A DNA stretch of 64,000 bases. It comes from Planctomycetaceae bacterium (GTDB lineage Bacteria; Planctomycetota; Planctomycetia; Planctomycetales; Planctomycetaceae). This document shows positions 44,863 to 52,847 of the stretch, piece by piece. The translations under genes were made by a program, and so were the position numbers. Positions within the stretch are counted from its first letter, which is position 1; every line of letters starts with the position of its first letter. Where the stretch lies: positions 1 through 64,000 of the forward strand of contig JABISG010000115.1 in the NCBI GenBank assembly GCA_018699955.1, given 5' to 3'. The notes below the pieces were generated by a model. That model did no database searches and was not told the DNA's origin. It was given only the letters and a program-made list of their open reading frames with translations.

Positions 44863-44905
44863 GCTCGTCGTGACCACATTCATGCGGTTTTGAAAGCCTC
44901 ATCTA

Positions 44906-44969
44906 TGGGTGCCACTGGCGTGTCGCCAGTGTATACCGCCTTGCACTGGCGACACGCCAGTGGCACCCA
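44906..44969. repeat. Perfect 26-nt inverted repeat (hairpin)
   Basis: Arms 44906-44931 and 44944-44969 are exact inverted copies of a TGGGTGCCACTGGCGTGTCG-type sequence around a 12-nt loop. It lies after the pheT stop. It is a known kind of planctomycete intergenic hairpin and could terminate pheT, but there is no T-run. Confidence 0.75.
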
Positions 44970-45124
44970 ATTCGGCAATCAAGACTGCTTCTCGCATCAT
45001 CCGACTTGAGCGAGAAATGCGGGGATGAACCATTTCCCCTCAGTTCACAGGTCCGGTTATGACGAATATATCGGCGGAGCGGCGGTGACTGATACTGTGC
45101 GTCGGGCAAACCGATATTACCGGC

Positions 45125-45475
45125 ATGATCGACATCGCCCTTGAAGAACTGGCCGACGTACCCCATTGGCAACCACTCCTTTCCGCCTACCGAGAACGGC
45201 AACTGGCAGAGCGCGCAGCCAACCCTGAACATGAGGGTTGGATTCCGCGGATCAGATCGTTGGCCGCTACCGATGGGGAACAACTATCTCAACTGCATGG
45301 GCGGTTGATTGCCGTTGGGCTGCTCAAGTTTGAACTGGGCGGCGTCACCAGCGGCATGTCGTATCAACTCAGTTCATTGGGCATTCGCGCGCTGTCGATG
45401 TCGGAACCCGTTCCGGCAGATGTCGCAACTGAGCCGCAATCGGAATCCGACGAAGAGTCGGCGGCCGCCGCGTGA
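45125..45475 (+). CDS. Small protein of unknown function
   Basis: 116 residues (MIDIALEELADVPHW...). It is charged and mostly helical with an acidic, Ala/Glu-rich tail (DEESAAAA). LSQLHGRLIAVGLLKFELGG and GMSYQLSSLGIRAL look like a winged-helix-type arrangement, but this is weak. No signal peptide. The long hairpin at 45479-45543 follows its stop at once. Confidence 0.6.
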   Translation: MIDIALEELADVPHWQPLLSAYRERQLAERAANPEHEGWIPRIRSLAATDGEQLSQLHGRLIAVGLLKFELGGVTSGMSYQLSSLGIRALSMSEPVPADVATEPQSESDEESAAAA

Positions 45476-45478
45476 CTC

Positions 45479-45543
45479 CATGATAAAAGCCTGAAGCGCA
45501 AGCGAGGGAGATTCCTTCGCTTGCGCTTCAGGCTTTTATCATG
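45479..45543. terminator. 31-nt inverted repeat between converging genes
   Basis: Arms 45479-45509 and 45513-45543 match with one mismatch around a GAT loop (CATGATAAAAGCCTGAAGCG-type). Both ends carry an A/T-rich run (ATAAAAG / CTTTTAT), so it could act as a terminator in both directions between the small protein gene and the ompA-like gene. Confidence 0.65.
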
Positions 45544-45603
45544 CAAAGGGTGAATTCGCGCCGGTGGTTGCCGCCACCGACGCGATTCGATTCCGTCCGT
45601 GAA

Positions 45604-46416
45604 TCAATTGCGGCTCGTTGCGGGATCCCAGCCGGCGACGACGGCGTCGGGAGCCAGCACGTAGATCTCGACCCGGCGATTCATGGCACGTGTCTTGTCG
45701 CCCGTGTTGGGAGTCGTCGGCTGAAACATGCTGTAGCCGGCGGCACCCATGCGGGCTTCGTTGATGCCCGATTTCGACAACGCGAGCAACACCGAGTTGG
45801 CACGGTTCGTCGAAAGATGCCAGTTGGTCGGATGCTTGCTGGCCGTTGAACGCTTGACGATTTTCTTGTCGTCGGTGTGGCCAACGACGAGAATGTTCAA
45901 CCGCTTGGCGTCTTCGGCGTTCATAATACTTGCGAATTTATTGAGCAACGGGGACGCATTGCGGTTGATCTGCGCGCTACCCGAAGAGAACAAAATGTCG
46001 GAGTGAAACTTGCTGACACCAGTATGGGGGTCGAATTCGAACTCCGGATACTCTTGGGCCAGTTCCTCAAATCGACGGGTCGCCGAATCGGAAAGCGGGC
46101 TTTTCTGGTTGCGTGCATTGTTCAGCAGGCTGATGTAGCGTTCCTGCGCGGACGAGAGGCCCGACTTGAGGTTACCGACTCGCTGGTTGGCCGTTTCAAG
46201 ACTGGACCGTAAGCCTTGGTTTTCGGCAGCCAGCTTTTGAGCCGTGTGCTGCGACTGTTGCTGTTGGGCAGCCAACGCCTGATTCTGCTGATGCAGATCG
46301 AACGCCTGCAACTGGGATGCCTGATAGTGCTGGTAGGGCACCATGTTGCACGCCGTTTGTCCGCAGACAAACAACCCGACGAAACAGAACAGCGATGTGC
46401 GCATCGAGGCGGACAT
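45604..46416 (-). CDS. OmpA/MotB-family lipoprotein
   Basis: 270 residues from ATG 46416, with AAAGGAG upstream; the frame is open to 46608 but the extra part is not conserved. Signal ends in GQTAC (lipobox). A Gln-rich coiled-coil linker (QQNQALAAQQQQSQHTAQ) leads to an OmpA C-terminal domain: FSSGSAQINRNASPLLNKFA, NILVVGHTDDKKI and STNRANSVLLALSKSGI, the peptidoglycan-binding motif. It probably anchors a complex to peptidoglycan or the outer membrane. Confidence 0.86.
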   Translation of the reverse strand: MSASMRTSLFCFVGLFVCGQTACNMVPYQHYQASQLQAFDLHQQNQALAAQQQQSQHTAQKLAAENQGLRSSLETANQRVGNLKSGLSSAQERYISLLNNARNQKSPLSDSATRRFEELAQEYPEFEFDPHTGVSKFHSDILFSSGSAQINRNASPLLNKFASIMNAEDAKRLNILVVGHTDDKKIVKRSTASKHPTNWHLSTNRANSVLLALSKSGINEARMGAAGYSMFQPTTPNTGDKTRAMNRRVEIYVLAPDAVVAGWDPATSRN

Positions 46417-47249
46417 GGAGGATCTCCTTTGCGTCGCTCGAAACAGACAGGGTGTCGGCTCGCAAGAGGTCCAGCGGCAGGAGCAGCCGAATCCGAATTG
46501 CGGACAGACATTATCCAACGAGTGACAATGCAGCGATCGATTGTGATTTTTGGTGTGTGTTGAGAGAGGGGAGACTTTGAACCGCCTGCTTCCGTTGTGT
46601 GAGTACACGGAGAACAGGACGCGGATCTAAGTTGGCGGGATTTATAGCGGCTTCGCGAGATTGTGCCTAGAGGAATGTCACAACTTTTTCACTTTCGCGT
46701 CAAGCGGCAGCTGTGTGCCGTAACGGTCATTGGCTTCAGCGGTTGCGCAGAGAAGGTAACTCGCCGTTCTACTGAATGACGTTGGCTGCGCAAAAAAACG
46801 TTGAAAAATTCTTCTCGTGCCCGCTAGTCGATCGGCCGCATGAATGCGGTCACTACGAGCCTGCCGAACGCACATCGACGCCCTTTGCCTCGCGTTCGCT
46901 GGTAAACGTCTTGCCTTTTCGGTTGCTGTCGGTGAGAATTGGATTTGTGGATTGATGCTTCTTCACATCTTTCAAATCAATCCGCAATCTCACTTCGCTA
47001 GTTCATCTCTGATCGCAACCTGCTGCAAATGATGGCCGCCGGTTGTGGGTGCGGAATTCGGGTCCACTCTCATGAGTGATCGCCGCCGTTGCATCTTGAA
47101 TGGTCAAACCGACACGCGACTGCCGTGCCGTGGGCCACCTCCCCGTTCTGCTTTCCCACCCCAGTGTGTTGTTGCGCGCAGAATCGTTGTCGGTCCGTTC
47201 CTGGTGAACGGCCATGTTCCGATTTCACACAAAGTGATGGAGGCACGAG
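46417..47249. other. Long gene-poor region between divergent genes
   Basis: About 830 bp with no convincing gene: the short frames have no protein-like content. It holds a dispersed repeat at 46836-46862 and the divergent promoters of the ompA-like and membrane-protein genes, none of which could be pinpointed. The stretch 47000-47240 is GC-rich but shows no gene or clear RNA structure. Confidence 0.5.
46836..46862. repeat. Dispersed repeat (CCGCATGAATGCGGTCACTAC), copy 1
   Basis: 27 nt, with two differences from copy 2 at 52411-52437. It includes the short palindrome CCGCATGAATGCGG. Confidence 0.65.
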
Positions 47250-48935
47250 ATGCAACGAAGCAGCAAGTTTCCGTCGATTTTCAAGTCTCTCTACACGCAC
47301 AATCCATTTTACCTGTTGAGCACTTGTTTTGTTTTATATGCGATCAAGAGAGCATTTCGGCCCGAGTTGATGGGCTACATCGATCCCTGGGCGTTGATGG
47401 CGTCGCTGACGGGATTCACCATGCTGGCCGCCGTCACCGCATGGGTCGTCGTGCGATTCGGCAAAGTGTGGGAAGACGCCCGCTCGATTGTGCTGGTTCT
47501 GGTGCTGATGTTCCTGGCGATGTCTGTCAGTTTCGATGAATTATTGAACCTTTATTCCACCGAGGCGATCGGTCTGCTCACATTTGGATTCTGTTTTTCC
47601 GTGATTGTGACCGAAGCGCTGTTGAGAAGTCTAAAGATTCGTTTTCCCATACTATTTCGCATGCCGTTCTACATGATGCTGGCCTTGTTCTTTTTCTATC
47701 CGATGTTCGTTTCGCACGAAGTCACCGGTCTGGGGCTGACGGCAACTCGCTGGCGAATCGCACTTTTCCCCACAATTGCTGCAGCCATCTCGCTGTTTTT
47801 GATTTTTGCCGTTCGACGGGGAACAGCCTACGTTTCTCCGAATGGAACGCCTTGGCGATGGCCCTGGTTTCCGTGGACGTTATTCGTGTTTTTGGCGTTT
47901 GCCGTCTGCGGCCGCTCGTACAGTTTGAGCATCTCTTTTGACACTTCCGTCGGACACGTGATCGAGATGAACAGCCTGTTCGGCGGATATTTCTTGATCC
48001 CGTTCTTCCTCGCGATCCTGGTTCTATTGCTCGAAATTGGAATCATCGAAGACAAACGTGGTCTGCGCACGGGGGTGATGGCTGCCGCCGGTTTGTTGTT
48101 GCTGCTGGCATTGCCGTTGCGCGGTTTTGACCCGACATTTGCTGAGTTTCAAACGACCTTTGTTAGGGCGCTGGCATCGCCGTTGTTTCTGTCCCTGATG
48201 GGTCTGTTGGCGTTTTATCTCTATGCCTGGTTGCGCGGCATTCGCGTGGCCGAAGCCGGCGTGGTGGCGACATTACTGTTGGCAATCGTTGTCGGACCGA
48301 AGACGCTGGGCATTTCGACACTGACGGCGCCCGTCTTTTGGCCGTTGGCCGCGCTGGCGGCTATGCAATTGGTGTTGGCAATTGGTCGGCGGCGTTCGGT
48401 TCACGCTTTCGTCAGCGCGTTGTGCGCCACGGCTGTTTTCACCGCCCTGATGTGGCAGCCCGAACTGTTGATGTATCGCCGCGTTGTGCCATACCACCTG
48501 TTGCTGCTGGCGACAATCGGTATCGGCGTGATCTTTAGCGATCGGTTTTCCGGAACGCTGTCGTCATTAGGAGCGGTTGCGTTACCACCCACGTGTGTGG
48601 TGACGGCATTGTCGATGCAGACGGTCGGCGTTGCCGAGTCGGCGATGCTCGTCTATCTCATCGGCATGACCGGGCTGGCACTCGTGCATTGGTACTTCAC
48701 GAGCGACCGCTGGTATCTGGCTGCCGGTTTGCTCAACGTGGCCGGTGGCAGCGGCGGGATTTCGTGGATGGCATTTCGGCAGTTTCGGGATCAGGTAGGG
48801 GCCGAAGTCATCCAACCGCTGTTGTACGGAACGGCCTGTTTCCTGTTGGCCGCCCTCATCAGCGCCCACAAAGCGGGAGCCTTCAACGGGTTTCTGTTTG
48901 GGACGAAGAGCCGAAATCTGAACGACCCGGATTAA
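47250..48935 (+). CDS. Large integral membrane protein of unknown function
   Basis: 561 residues with about 13-14 membrane segments from residue 20 to 540 (for example YLLSTCFVLYAIKRAF, GFTMLAAVTAWVVVRF, SIVLVLVLMFLAMSV, AAGLLLLLALPL, AAMQLVLAIG, AALISAHKAGAF). It has no recognisable transporter motif. The ATG at 47250 is preceded by GATGGAGGCACGAG. A repeat-like hairpin after its end (48956-48988) may terminate it. Transporter or signal-transduction roles are both possible; neither is shown. Confidence 0.75.
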   Translation: MQRSSKFPSIFKSLYTHNPFYLLSTCFVLYAIKRAFRPELMGYIDPWALMASLTGFTMLAAVTAWVVVRFGKVWEDARSIVLVLVLMFLAMSVSFDELLNLYSTEAIGLLTFGFCFSVIVTEALLRSLKIRFPILFRMPFYMMLALFFFYPMFVSHEVTGLGLTATRWRIALFPTIAAAISLFLIFAVRRGTAYVSPNGTPWRWPWFPWTLFVFLAFAVCGRSYSLSISFDTSVGHVIEMNSLFGGYFLIPFFLAILVLLLEIGIIEDKRGLRTGVMAAAGLLLLLALPLRGFDPTFAEFQTTFVRALASPLFLSLMGLLAFYLYAWLRGIRVAEAGVVATLLLAIVVGPKTLGISTLTAPVFWPLAALAAMQLVLAIGRRRSVHAFVSALCATAVFTALMWQPELLMYRRVVPYHLLLLATIGIGVIFSDRFSGTLSSLGAVALPPTCVVTALSMQTVGVAESAMLVYLIGMTGLALVHWYFTSDRWYLAAGLLNVAGGSGGISWMAFRQFRDQVGAEVIQPLLYGTACFLLAALISAHKAGAFNGFLFGTKSRNLNDPD

Positions 48936-48955
48936 GACGAGTCAGCGCGCATTCG

Positions 48956-48988
48956 AGAAACCCGGTTTTTTCAAAAAACCGGGTTTCT
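48956..48988. terminator. Perfect palindromic hairpin between convergent genes
   Basis: AGAAACCCGGTTTTTT and its exact complement flank a single C (33 nt). The T-runs on both strands make it a likely bidirectional rho-independent terminator between the large membrane protein gene and the small lipoprotein gene. Confidence 0.75.
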
Positions 48989-49012
48989 GTGCGTGTTGCC
49001 GGGACAACTCGT

Positions 49013-49240
49013 CTACCAGTCGCTCGATCGATTCGGCGGTGAGTGCCGGTTCCAGCGGTGCAACCGATGAGGCTTCAATTCGTGTGCGAGTTCGGCAGGC
49101 GACATCCATTTCATTTTGCGGATGTCGGGAACGTCCGGCATCGGAAGGTTGCTGAATAGCGGCACCTGCTGACAACCAGCAACTAGCAGGCAGAATGCTG
49201 CAACCAGCCCGAAACGTGCAAACTGGCGAACGATCGTCAT
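49013..49240 (-). CDS. Small lipoprotein
   Basis: 75 residues from ATG 49240, preceded by AGAGAGGTGGAG. The signal FGLVAAFCLLVAGC is a clear lipobox (Cys at 22), followed by QQVPLFSNLPMPDVPDIRKM and a charged, Trp-containing C-terminus ending RSSDW. No family recognised. Confidence 0.65.
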   Translation of the reverse strand: MTIVRQFARFGLVAAFCLLVAGCQQVPLFSNLPMPDVPDIRKMKWMSPAELAHELKPHRLHRWNRHSPPNRSSDW

Positions 49241-49573
49241 CGCTCCACCTCTCTGGAAAAGATGTGTGAATTGTCCAGGACCAGATCGACAGACTGTGCA
49301 AAGTCCGCCCGACAACGGCTGCACGCCTTGAGTGCAAGAACCGTCACAGCGGACCGTTTCAGAATGTCAATTTGGATTGAGAGAAATGAGGGCCGCGAAG
49401 GGTAGCAGAAGAGGCATTTCGCACCAAGACCGGTCTGCAACACGCGAAACGGAGAGTGAAACCAGCCCGCAGCGCGAGCAAGGGCCGGAACCGCGATTGT
49501 AAGCGGAAACCCTTGCTTACGCTGCGGGCTGGTAGCGCTGTGAGGTTGGTAGTGCCGCGGGGGTCTTGGCGAT
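49241..49573. other. Intergenic region with a repeat hairpin
   Basis: 333 bp between the small lipoprotein start and the cbiQ stop. It holds the inverted repeat 49461-49533. The rest shows no gene. Confidence 0.5.
49461..49533. repeat. Inverted repeat (CCAGCCCGCAGCG family)
   Basis: Arms 49461-49484 and 49510-49533 are 24-nt inverted copies with two mismatches around a 25-nt centre. It lies just after the end of cbiQ and may terminate that operon. Confidence 0.65.
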
Positions 49574-50221
49574 TTATTCGTCGTCAATCGTTCGCATGTG
49601 GCCGTCCCAGCCGCGTGCACACATCGCCCCGTGAACGCGTTCGGCCCGTTCCATCGCCCGAATCAACAACATGCCAATCAACTGTGCGGCCGACTTCCAG
49701 CGACGCCACAGGTTGACTTGGCCGAAACTTCGCGCACGGCGGGCGACCCGCATTTTGTCCATTTCGTCCCACAACACAAAAATGTAGCGGTACATGAACG
49801 ACAGCATCGCGACGATGATTTCGGGCACCCATAATCTGCGCAGCGTGACGAGCAATTGATCGAACGGCATGACATTCACCAGCCACAGCATGGCGACGAA
49901 CGACAACGTCGTCCGAAACAGAATAGCCGCCATGATTTCCCACCCGGCCGCGAAGCCCTGCGAGATGGGTACCGACAGCGACAACATGCAAACCATGGGC
50001 AAGAAGATCGCAAGGCGTCGCGCCAGATACGGCAACGGCACGTGCGCGATGCTATGCCCGATGAACACCAGCGACATCAACACGCCATGTGCCGGCCAGT
50101 ATCTCACGGGAATCGAAACGCCTGCCAGCACCATGCCGAACGTCAGCAGCAGCTTCAGCCGTGGCGGCAAGCGATGGCAGAGCGACCGGTTGCGGCCGTA
50201 GCGATCGAGATAACTACTCAT
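49574..50221 (-). CDS. cbiQ: ECF transporter T component, CbiQ-like
   Basis: 215 residues from ATG 50221, inside the end of cbiM (8-bp overlap). Four or five membrane segments, and the characteristic C-terminal helices: MRVARRARSFGQ and MCARGWDGHMR, the Ala-Arg-Gly motif that couples to the ATPase. With CbiM (S component) it forms the transmembrane part of a cobalt or nickel ECF transporter. No gene for the ATPase CbiO lies on either side in this window. Confidence 0.83.
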   Translation of the reverse strand: MSSYLDRYGRNRSLCHRLPPRLKLLLTFGMVLAGVSIPVRYWPAHGVLMSLVFIGHSIAHVPLPYLARRLAIFLPMVCMLSLSVPISQGFAAGWEIMAAILFRTTLSFVAMLWLVNVMPFDQLLVTLRRLWVPEIIVAMLSFMYRYIFVLWDEMDKMRVARRARSFGQVNLWRRWKSAAQLIGMLLIRAMERAERVHGAMCARGWDGHMRTIDDE

Positions 50222-51206
50222 GCGGCACATCGGCGGCTGCGGCGCGCTGCCGCAGTCTCAAAGAGCGATCGAGTAGGAACACAATCATCAACACGGCCAA
50301 CGCGCCGATGATTCCCGACAACGACACCGAGAGTTTTTGCCAGCCGGGCAGCACCTGATCGTAGTCGGCGAAGAGCAGCACGCGACTTTGTTCCAACTTG
50401 CTGAACTGCATTCGCTCGCTGATCTCGACCAACCCGTCGGGGAAACTCGACGCAAACGGAGCGACAAATGCCGCAACCGCCAGTGCGCACATCACCCCGA
50501 AGGCCACCGCGCGACCGGCACGCGGAACGACTCCGCCGGCACCATCCGCATCGGCCGAATAGAGCAGATCGGGACGTTGCGCCAACACAAATCCGATCAC
50601 CGAACCGGTGATAAACGCCTCGCCCACTCCTATGGCCGAATGAATACTCACCATCAATGCAAACAGTCGCCGCACGTCAAACAGTTCGCCGCCCGCATGC
50701 GAGAGACCGAATTGCAGGGAGAACAAGGCGGAGGCCGCAATCACACTCAGCCAGGCCGCGATGATCCCGCCGGCTAGTGTTCCGCGCGCTCCGTTCCCTA
50801 ATCGTTGCCGTACGAACGCAAAGACCGCATACCCGCCCAACGAACCGACGACTGCCATGTTCAACACGTTGACACCCAACGCCAACAGTCCGCCATCGGC
50901 AAATAGCAAACACTGCACAATCAACACCAGTGTCACCGCAATACAGCCGGCCCACGGTCCCAGAACGACCGCTGCCAACACGCCCCCCATCAAGTGCCCC
51001 GACACCGAAGGGATGCCCAACAGCGCGATGGGGAAATTGATCATCTGCCCGGCAAAAATGAGCGCAGCCATCATGCCGGTCATCGGCACGGTTCGTTCGG
51101 CCAGTGAATCTTTCAATCGGCGCAGACTGTAACCGAAGGCGCCCAGCGATATGACACCGGCGGCAATGCAGACTTCGGTACTGAGTAGCCCATCGGGCAC
51201 GTGCAT
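50214..51206 (-). CDS. cbiM: ECF cobalt/nickel transporter CbiM fused to a PDGLE/CbiN-like C-terminus
   Basis: 330 residues from ATG 51206 (MHVPDGLLSTEVCIAAG). The N-terminal His and MHxPDG end are the Co/Ni-binding S-component motif. A longer frame to 51368 is made of repeat sequence. About seven membrane segments. At the C-terminus FPDGLVEISERM is the PDGLE domain, usually a separate CbiN or a fusion, followed by a membrane segment (SLSGIIGALAVLMIVFLL). It brings the metal to the transporter. Nickel or cobalt cannot be decided from sequence; no B12 riboswitch was found upstream. Confidence 0.83.
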   Translation of the reverse strand: MHVPDGLLSTEVCIAAGVISLGAFGYSLRRLKDSLAERTVPMTGMMAALIFAGQMINFPIALLGIPSVSGHLMGGVLAAVVLGPWAGCIAVTLVLIVQCLLFADGGLLALGVNVLNMAVVGSLGGYAVFAFVRQRLGNGARGTLAGGIIAAWLSVIAASALFSLQFGLSHAGGELFDVRRLFALMVSIHSAIGVGEAFITGSVIGFVLAQRPDLLYSADADGAGGVVPRAGRAVAFGVMCALAVAAFVAPFASSFPDGLVEISERMQFSKLEQSRVLLFADYDQVLPGWQKLSVSLSGIIGALAVLMIVFLLDRSLRLRQRAAAADVPHE

Positions 51207-51600
51207 CAGAAACTCTCGTTGGGAAGAAAATAAAACTTGAAAACCGACCAGCGTGCCTGTAGCAGAGTCTTCGATGCCACAATGTTTGCTCATTCTGGGG
51301 GCTTCGCTCCGCTTCGACCCCAGCCATCCGTCAAAGCAAATTGAAGAACCGAACAGCGCTGCAAACATCCACTCTAGTGCCGTTTGGCGGCGTTTGCAAT
51401 TTCGCCCGATTTGCTCAACGTTTCCTCATAATGCGCACACGTGTTCGTGAGAAAACGGGACCATCGGCAGGCGTGCGGCTGGGAATCGGCTCGGCTCACG
51501 TGTTATAGTCGGTGCAGAGGGCCACCCCGAAAACCGGGTGCCTGGCGGGCCTGAAGTTGCCCGATTCACTCAAATGCCATCCGTAAGAGGACCGACTCAG
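51207..51600. other. Divergent intergenic region between cbiM and FKBP genes
   Basis: 394 bp. It holds a dispersed repeat at 51255-51311 followed by CCCCAG, which pairs with CTGGGG inside the repeat. The remainder (51370-51590) shows no gene, no cobalamin box and no clear promoter. Confidence 0.45.
51255..51311. repeat. Dispersed repeat (TCTTCGATGCCACA family), copy 1
   Basis: 57 nt, matching copy 2 at 56996-57052 with roughly nine differences. It lies upstream of the cbiM start. Confidence 0.65.
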
Positions 51601-52356
51601 ATGAAACGTTGTGCGATCGCCCTGTGCTTGTTGGGGCTGCTGACAGGCGTCTCGAATGCTCAGGATGAAAAGACCAAGAAGGAAGCCCCCGCTGCGAAAA
51701 AAGAGGAGAACTCAAAGTCTCCGTTCAAGACAACGAAGGACAAGGCGAGCTACGGGTTGGGGCTGAATATCGGCCGCAACATCACCCGCAGCTTCGAGCA
51801 GGACGGACTCAAAGTCGATTTCGATCTGCTGGCCCAAGGCCTCATCGACGCTTTTAAGAAAGTCGATCCCAAACTGAAAGACGAAGAGATCCGCGAAGCG
51901 ATGGCCGCGTTCCAGGAAGAGATGCGTGCCAAGAAAGCAGCCGACGCCAAAGCGGCAGTGGGTATCAACAAAAAGGAAGCCGCCGCATTTCTGGCCAAGA
52001 ACGGCAAAGCCAAGGGCGTCGTCACCACCAAAAGCGGACTGCAGTACATCGTGCTGAAGGCAGGAAAAGGCAAGTCGCCCAAGACGACCGACACCGTCAA
52101 GACACATTACCGTGGCACGTTGCTCAGCGGGAAAGAATTCGATAGTTCCTACAAACGCAACCAGCCCGCCACATTCCCGGTTTCCGGCGTCATCAAGGGT
52201 TGGACCGAAGCGCTGCAACTGATGAAGGTCGGCTCGAAGTTCAAGCTGTTTGTGCCGTCGGACTTGGCCTATGGCGACAATCCACGAGCCGGTTCCCCCA
52301 TCGGTCCCGGTGCCATGTTGGTGTTCGAGGTCGAACTGCTTGAAATTGTTAAGTAA
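51601..52356 (+). CDS. FKBP-type peptidyl-prolyl isomerase, exported
   Basis: 251 residues from ATG 51601 (AGAGGA upstream). Signal peptide MKRCAIALCLLGLLTGVSNA. An FKBP-N dimerisation domain (SYGLGLNIGRNITRSF ... VDFDLLAQGLIDAF) precedes the catalytic FKBP-C domain: VKTHYRGTLLSGKEFDSSY, FPVSGVIKGWTEALQLM, LAYGDNPRAGSPIGPGAMLVFEVELLEI. It resembles FkpA/Mip. Folds exported proteins by cis-trans isomerisation of X-Pro bonds. A terminator follows at 52453. Confidence 0.92.
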   Translation: MKRCAIALCLLGLLTGVSNAQDEKTKKEAPAAKKEENSKSPFKTTKDKASYGLGLNIGRNITRSFEQDGLKVDFDLLAQGLIDAFKKVDPKLKDEEIREAMAAFQEEMRAKKAADAKAAVGINKKEAAAFLAKNGKAKGVVTTKSGLQYIVLKAGKGKSPKTTDTVKTHYRGTLLSGKEFDSSYKRNQPATFPVSGVIKGWTEALQLMKVGSKFKLFVPSDLAYGDNPRAGSPIGPGAMLVFEVELLEIVK

Positions 52357-52410
52357 TCAGGATTGTGGTGGTTCGCTTCAAAATGCATTCGCGTCGAGGA
52401 ATCACTCGAA

Positions 52411-52437
52411 CCGCATGAACGCGGTCACTACGAACCT
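52411..52437. repeat. Dispersed repeat, copy 2 (matches 46836-46862)
   Basis: CCGCATGAACGCGGTCACTAC-type, two differences from copy 1 over 27 nt. Confidence 0.65.
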
Positions 52438-52452
52438 CTCATTGTAAAAACG

Positions 52453-52490
52453 GCCCGGCTCTCTTCACTGTGAAGAGAGCCGGGCTTTTT
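52453..52490 (+). terminator. Rho-independent terminator after the FKBP gene
   Basis: A perfect 15-bp stem (GCCCGGCTCTCTTCA with its complement at 52471-52485) around CTG, followed by TTTTT and another T-rich run. Confidence 0.9.
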
Positions 52491-52513
52491 GTTTTTTCAG
52501 CCTCTCACCAAAA

Positions 52514-52649
52514 CGTCATTCCCGCGCAGGCGGGAATCCAGCGAATCAGCAAGCAGCACCGCACAACCATCGAGCGACCTACCTCACCCCAACACGCGCC
52601 GCACGGTGGTCCGCGAACCGACTGGGTTCCCGCCTGCGCGGGAATGACG
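52514..52649. repeat. REPIN-like element, copy B
   Basis: 136 bp with termini CGTCATTCCCGCGCAGGCGG and its inverted copy. It matches copy A (24978-25114), including the internal block TCACCCCAACACGCGCCGCA. No ORF inside. Confidence 0.82.
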
Positions 52650-52847
52650 TGATCTGCTGGGTCTGACGTGGGATGTGTTGGGAAAGACGCAAGGTGTGCT
52701 CCCGTTCCGCGTGTCTCCTGCTAATCGGCGTTGACACAAAATCCGGCTGCCGCTACAACCCCGCCTCTCTCACCTCTGCGTACAACATTCTCGCCACCCA
52801 TCCAATCTGAATCGCTGAACTCGAGCGAATCACTCGGGAGTCTCACT

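Larger units (their letters stand above)
52357..52847. other. Intergenic region with repeats and a terminator
   Basis: 490 bp between the FKBP and TPR genes, holding repeat copy 2 (52411-52437), the terminator (52453-52490) and REPIN-like copy B (52514-52649). The remaining 200 bp shows no gene and includes the promoter of the TPR gene, not localised. Confidence 0.55.

Noticed and set aside
46678..46875. Minus-strand frame of 65 codons in the long intergenic region
   Set aside because: Composition is not protein-like, it overlaps a dispersed repeat and has no ribosome-binding site.
51207..51600. Cobalamin or nickel riboswitch upstream of cbiM
   Set aside because: No B12-box-like sequence or supporting stems were found; the region contains a dispersed repeat instead.
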